A DNA stretch of 64,000 nucleotides, taken from Chitinivibrionales bacterium (GTDB taxonomy: Bacteria > Fibrobacterota > Chitinivibrionia > Chitinivibrionales > JANQEN01). The stretch is from contig JANQEN010000055.1 of the NCBI GenBank assembly GCA_028278335.1, forward strand, positions 1 to 64,000, written 5' to 3'. A program made the position numbers and the translations under genes. The notes beneath the pieces are model-generated. The model ran no database searches. It worked only from the letters and a program-made list of their open reading frames with translations, and was not told where the DNA came from. This document shows positions 62,776 through 64,000 of this stretch, in pieces (positions within the stretch are counted from its first letter, which is position 1; every line of letters starts with the position of its first letter).

Positions 62776-62907
62776 ATGCATAGTACAAACAATGTATGTA
62801 TATCCTGCCAATCCTTCAATCCGGTAAGCCCTGATTCTGACAATGGAATATTAATAAATTTATTTAAAGGAAGTCCTCTAAAGCGCTGCAAGTGTGATAG
62901 ATACTAG
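62776..62907 (+). CDS. Candidate small Cys-containing protein (43 aa)
   Basis: A short frame with CAGGA 8 nt before ATG 62776. It encodes 43 residues beginning MHSTNNVCISCQSFNP and ending SPLKRCKCDRY. The C-x2-C and C-x-C pairs could bind a metal, as in minimal zinc ribbons. No homology is recognised, and a frame this short may be chance. It is followed by hairpin-rich, non-coding sequence. Confidence 0.35.
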   Translation: MHSTNNVCISCQSFNPVSPDSDNGILINLFKGSPLKRCKCDRY

Positions 62908-62987
62908 CTAAGGGCAACGCTCTAGATAAAGGAAAAGTCCAACAACTTACAAACCCCAAAGGGACGACATATAGAAAGTGACTTAAG

Positions 62988-63065
62988 GTAAATGAGTTAA
63001 ATTGTCTTAGCCTTACAGGCTGACAATTTTTATTTAATCCATTTACCTGGGCCTTCGACCCAGGC
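62988..63065 (+). other. Hairpin cluster, possible terminator or structured RNA
   Basis: GGTAAATG (62988-62995) pairs with CATTTACC (63041-63048), enclosing ATTGTC-AGCC / GGCT-GACAAT followed by a T-rich run, a good terminator-like hairpin. Directly adjacent is CCTGGG-CCTTCGA-CCCAGG (63047-63065). Upstream, 62910-62987 has no reading frame. This may be the 3' end of a small transcript that includes the 43-codon frame. Confidence 0.5.
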
Positions 63066-63158
63066 TGGTATGTGTTAACCTTTCAGGGTATCAGTTGAAA
63101 CTCATTGACATTTGCATAATTGAACATCTGGGCGCAGACAAGCAGCGCCCCTATAATA

Positions 63159-63362
63159 TATTCTCGTAACCGAAAAGAGATTTTCTCTTTTCATTATAGT
63201 AGACACATTGAGCATTGAATTCGGGGGGTAGCGGAAAAGATGTACCGCAGTGTGAGTTAGCGCTGTTAAAGAAATGGGGATGAGCGTCTAGCGAATACCC
63301 AGTTCTTGCTACAGCGATACGAATAGGGAGGTACAGGTTTGTAGCGAGGGGGGACTCCCCCA
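63159..63362 (+). repeat. Structured two-copy element (copy B)
   Basis: Homologous to 5142-5347. It holds TATTCTCGTAAC, AGACACATTGAGCATT and GGGGGGTAGC. A hairpin pairs CGCTGT (63261-63266) with ACAGCG (63311-63316), AAGAA with TTCTT, and TGGG (63275-63278) with CCCA (63298-63301), with the loop GAGCGTCTAGCGA (63282-63294). A basal stem pairs TGTACC (63241-63246) with GGTACA (63330-63335), and a terminal G/C hairpin ends at 63361. A minus-strand frame across it (63151-63363) has no protein character. Confidence 0.6.
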
Positions 63363-63397
63363 CTTAAAGATAATAAAAATCTTTTTCTATTTTTTTA

Positions 63398-64000
63398 TTA
63401 CACTCTAAACGCCTCAACTGACTGATTAAGCTTTGCGGCAATCTTAGTAAGCTCGTTAGTGCTTTTGTCAACCTGAGTCATACCGGTGGTGATCTCTCGA
63501 ATAGCATTATTAAACCCTGCAATATTCGATGATATCTCGTTGAGCCCCTTGGCTGACTCCTGTACATTACGCGACACGTCCATACTGGAGTTATTGACAC
63601 CGGACACATTATTGGAGATTTCGTTTATTGTGGCGGACTGCTCTTCAATAGCGCTCACAATCGTTTCGGATATGGCATTAACCTCTGCGACAATATCTGA
63701 AATGTCACCAATAGCCTTTACTGAACTGGTAGTATTTCTATACATATCATTGATCTGTTTGCCAATCTCATCAGTGGCTTGGGAGGTTTGGTTGGCCAGC
63801 TCCTTAACTTCGTTTGCCACCACGGCAAAACCCTTACCAGCTTCACCAGCAGAGGCTGCCTCAATGGTAGCATTAAGGGCAAGGAGGTTGGTTTTATCGG
63901 CAATATCTTTAATCACTCCTAAGACCTTGCCGATCTCATTGGCAGAGCGTTCAAGCTTTTTCATCATTTCGTTTGTTGCATTGGCCTGGGTGTTTGCCTG
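63398..64000 (-). CDS. Methyl-accepting chemotaxis protein, C-terminal signalling domain (partial)
   Basis: The last ~200 residues of an MCP; the gene continues beyond the right edge (the frame is open to base 64000, upstream of the first ATG at 63967). It contains the cytoplasmic hairpin tip that binds CheA/Che[21 protein letters not shown], then [20 protein letters not shown], and a long heptad-patterned coiled coil to the end ([13 protein letters not shown]). The usual Arg of the tip (AARAGE) is Ser here (AASAGE). No CheR-tethering pentapeptide is seen at the C-terminus. It fits with the flagellar genes elsewhere in the window. Confidence 0.95.
   Translation of the reverse strand, partial: QANTQANATNEMMKKLERSANEIGKVLGVIKDIADKTNLLALNATIEAASAGEAGKGFAVVANEVKELANQTSQATDEIGKQINDMYRNTTSSVKAIGDISDIVAEVNAISETIVSAIEEQSATINEISNNVSGVNNSSMDVSRNVQESAKGLNEISSNIAGFNNAIREITTGMTQVDKSTNELTKIAAKLNQSVEAFRV

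Noticed and set aside
62910-62987. Possible RNase P RNA fragment (GGAAAAGTCC-like stretch)
   Set aside because: No other RNase P core elements and far too short.
63151-63363. Minus-strand frame of 70 codons in structured element B
   Set aside because: The frame is not kept in copy A, and the sequence is better explained by paired stems.

Overview
This 64 kb window comes from a flagellated, Gram-negative-type bacterium with an elaborate surface and secretion repertoire. I see the 5' end of a 16S rRNA gene, flgA/F/G/H/I (including the L- and P-ring proteins, which imply an outer membrane), NqrA/NqrB, outer-membrane beta-barrel candidates, and many secreted proteins ending in a short C-terminal domain that resembles type IX secretion (T9SS) sorting domains. 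This mix, plus tandem-95/HYR/LRR surface proteins and moderate-to-low G+C, fits the Fibrobacterota (Chitinispirillia/TG3-like) or a neighbour of the FCB group. That placement is inference; the partial 16S would settle it.

Layout. 1-600: 16S rRNA 5' end on the minus strand with leader (boxA-like site, hairpin) and promoter. 1-5.4 kb: an HU-like DNA-binding protein followed by a ~22 bp periodic repeat, a secreted ELWxxDGT/VCBS repeat protein, a VOC-family protein, then a GC-rich dispersed repeat and a structured element. 5.4-11.5 kb: an SOS mutagenesis cassette, lexA-dnaE2-imuB-DUF72, driven by a promoter whose -10 is covered by an E. coli-like LexA box (18/20), ending against a tRNA-Arg(CCT) gene. 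11.6-19.5 kb (minus): an outer-membrane protein, then a tight housekeeping run smpB-amidase-murI-yebC-ruvC-ruvA-ruvB-DUF2905-acyP. 19.7-24.8 kb: nikR, nqrAB (without nqrCDEF), a cell-wall amidase, a CoA-binding protein and a double-STAS protein. 25-36.7 kb (minus): four M14 zinc carboxypeptidases interleaved with two paralogous outer-membrane proteins, each gene with a long AT-rich leader and most with a hairpin terminator. 37-41.5 kb: flgF-flgG-flgA-flgH-flgI. 41.6-45.6 kb: a 55-codon orphan sorting-domain remnant, a fifth M14 peptidase and an M28 peptidase. 46-47 kb: a Tat-exported ATC-hydrolase-like protein and a multi-hairpin element. 47.4-60 kb: a 4044-residue surface protein with plant-type LRRs and an internal tandem duplication of about 1010 residues, with a small secreted Lys-rich protein behind it. 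60-64 kb: an unknown protein, a SAM methyltransferase, a tiny Cys-containing ORF, RNA-like hairpins, the second copy of the structured element, and the signalling end of a methyl-accepting chemotaxis protein running off the edge.

How the parts fit. The minus-strand secreted peptidases, beta-barrels and giant LRR protein look like one surface-degradation/adhesion programme exported by a T9SS-like route. The lexA cassette is a self-contained inducible mutasome (repressor, error-prone polymerase, catalytically degenerate Y-family partner, DUF72 protein). The most novel items are non-coding: a two-copy ~205 nt element (5142-5347 and 63159-63362) with a conserved loop carried on covarying stems, a three-copy GC-rich palindromic repeat family, and a multi-hairpin unit at 47153-47338.
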